From contig JAISFX010000030.1 in the NCBI GenBank assembly GCA_031263385.1, forward strand, positions 1 through 6,062: DNA of 6,062 nucleotides, written 5' to 3'. Below the pieces are notes generated by a model, which was not told the origin of the DNA, searched no databases, and saw nothing but the letters and a program-made list of their open reading frames with translations. Position numbers and translations under genes: made by a program. Shown piece after piece: positions 5,946-6,062 of the stretch (the stretch's first letter is position 1; each line of letters opens with the position of its first letter). The stretch is from Lactobacillus sp. (GTDB taxonomy: Bacteria > Pseudomonadota > Alphaproteobacteria > RF32 > CAG-239).

Positions 5946-6062
5946 ATGATAATTGACGGTAAAAATAAGACACAGGCAAGTATCATATCCCGTAAGTGCT
6001 TCTTTAAGACTATGGGGCAGATTAAGCATGAGTTTGAGCAAAAAGGCTACTCAACTCCTGCC
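5946..6062 (+). CDS. Unidentified ORF, N-terminal 39 residues only
   Basis: A frame opens at ATG 5946, has an in-frame TAA just upstream (5940-5942), and stays open to the right edge. The visible peptide begins MIIDGKNKTQASIISRK and is basic and soluble-looking, with no signal peptide or membrane helix. I do not recognise the family. GAGG at 5931-5934 could serve as ribosome site, though its spacing is long. The gene lies behind a strong terminator, so it is probably a new transcription unit and not part of the sec cluster. It is likely real because of its position and open frame, but the evidence is thin. Confidence 0.5.
   Translation, partial: MIIDGKNKTQASIISRKCFFKTMGQIKHEFEQKGYSTPA

Overview
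The window looks like ordinary core-genome DNA from an alphaproteobacterium of modest GC content (low to mid 40s percent by eye). Three things point there: the YajC N-terminus (MFISEAFAQ), a SufB with the KYKYGF N-terminal motif, and the order LysM/LytM lipoprotein - yajC - secD - secF, which is familiar from alphaproteobacterial chromosomes. I cannot assign a genus. A rickettsia-like, holosporalean or gut Rhodospirillales-like lineage would fit, but that is inference.

Layout. Positions 1-1632 are on the minus strand: sufB (Fe-S cluster scaffold), overlapping by one base the start of a second gene that runs off the left edge and reads as an all-alpha MazG-like NTP pyrophosphohydrolase. From 1717 everything is on the plus strand: an NlpD-type lipoprotein (two LysM repeats, low-complexity linker, catalytically degenerate LytM domain); a 147-base gap with a 9-bp palindrome and a candidate promoter; yajC; secD, whose ATG overlaps the yajC stop; an 88-base gap with two perfect hairpins; secF; and a strong intrinsic terminator at 5834-5866. 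An unidentified ORF starts at 5946 and is cut by the right edge.

How the genes work together. YajC, SecD and SecF form the accessory complex that joins SecYEG in the inner membrane and uses the proton gradient to help complete protein export. The key TM4 Asp of SecD and the Asp/Arg pair of SecF are present. The NlpD-like lipoprotein would be a client of the Sec pathway and probably acts in septal peptidoglycan remodelling by activating an amidase. SufB works in the cytoplasm with SufC and SufD (outside the window) in Fe-S cluster assembly.

I see no mobile element, CRISPR array, tRNA, rRNA or defence system, and I do not think the window holds a new multi-gene system. The points worth a second look are the MazG-like gene coupled to sufB, the paired hairpins between secD and secF, a short sequence shared by the regions after secD and secF, and the palindrome ahead of yajC.
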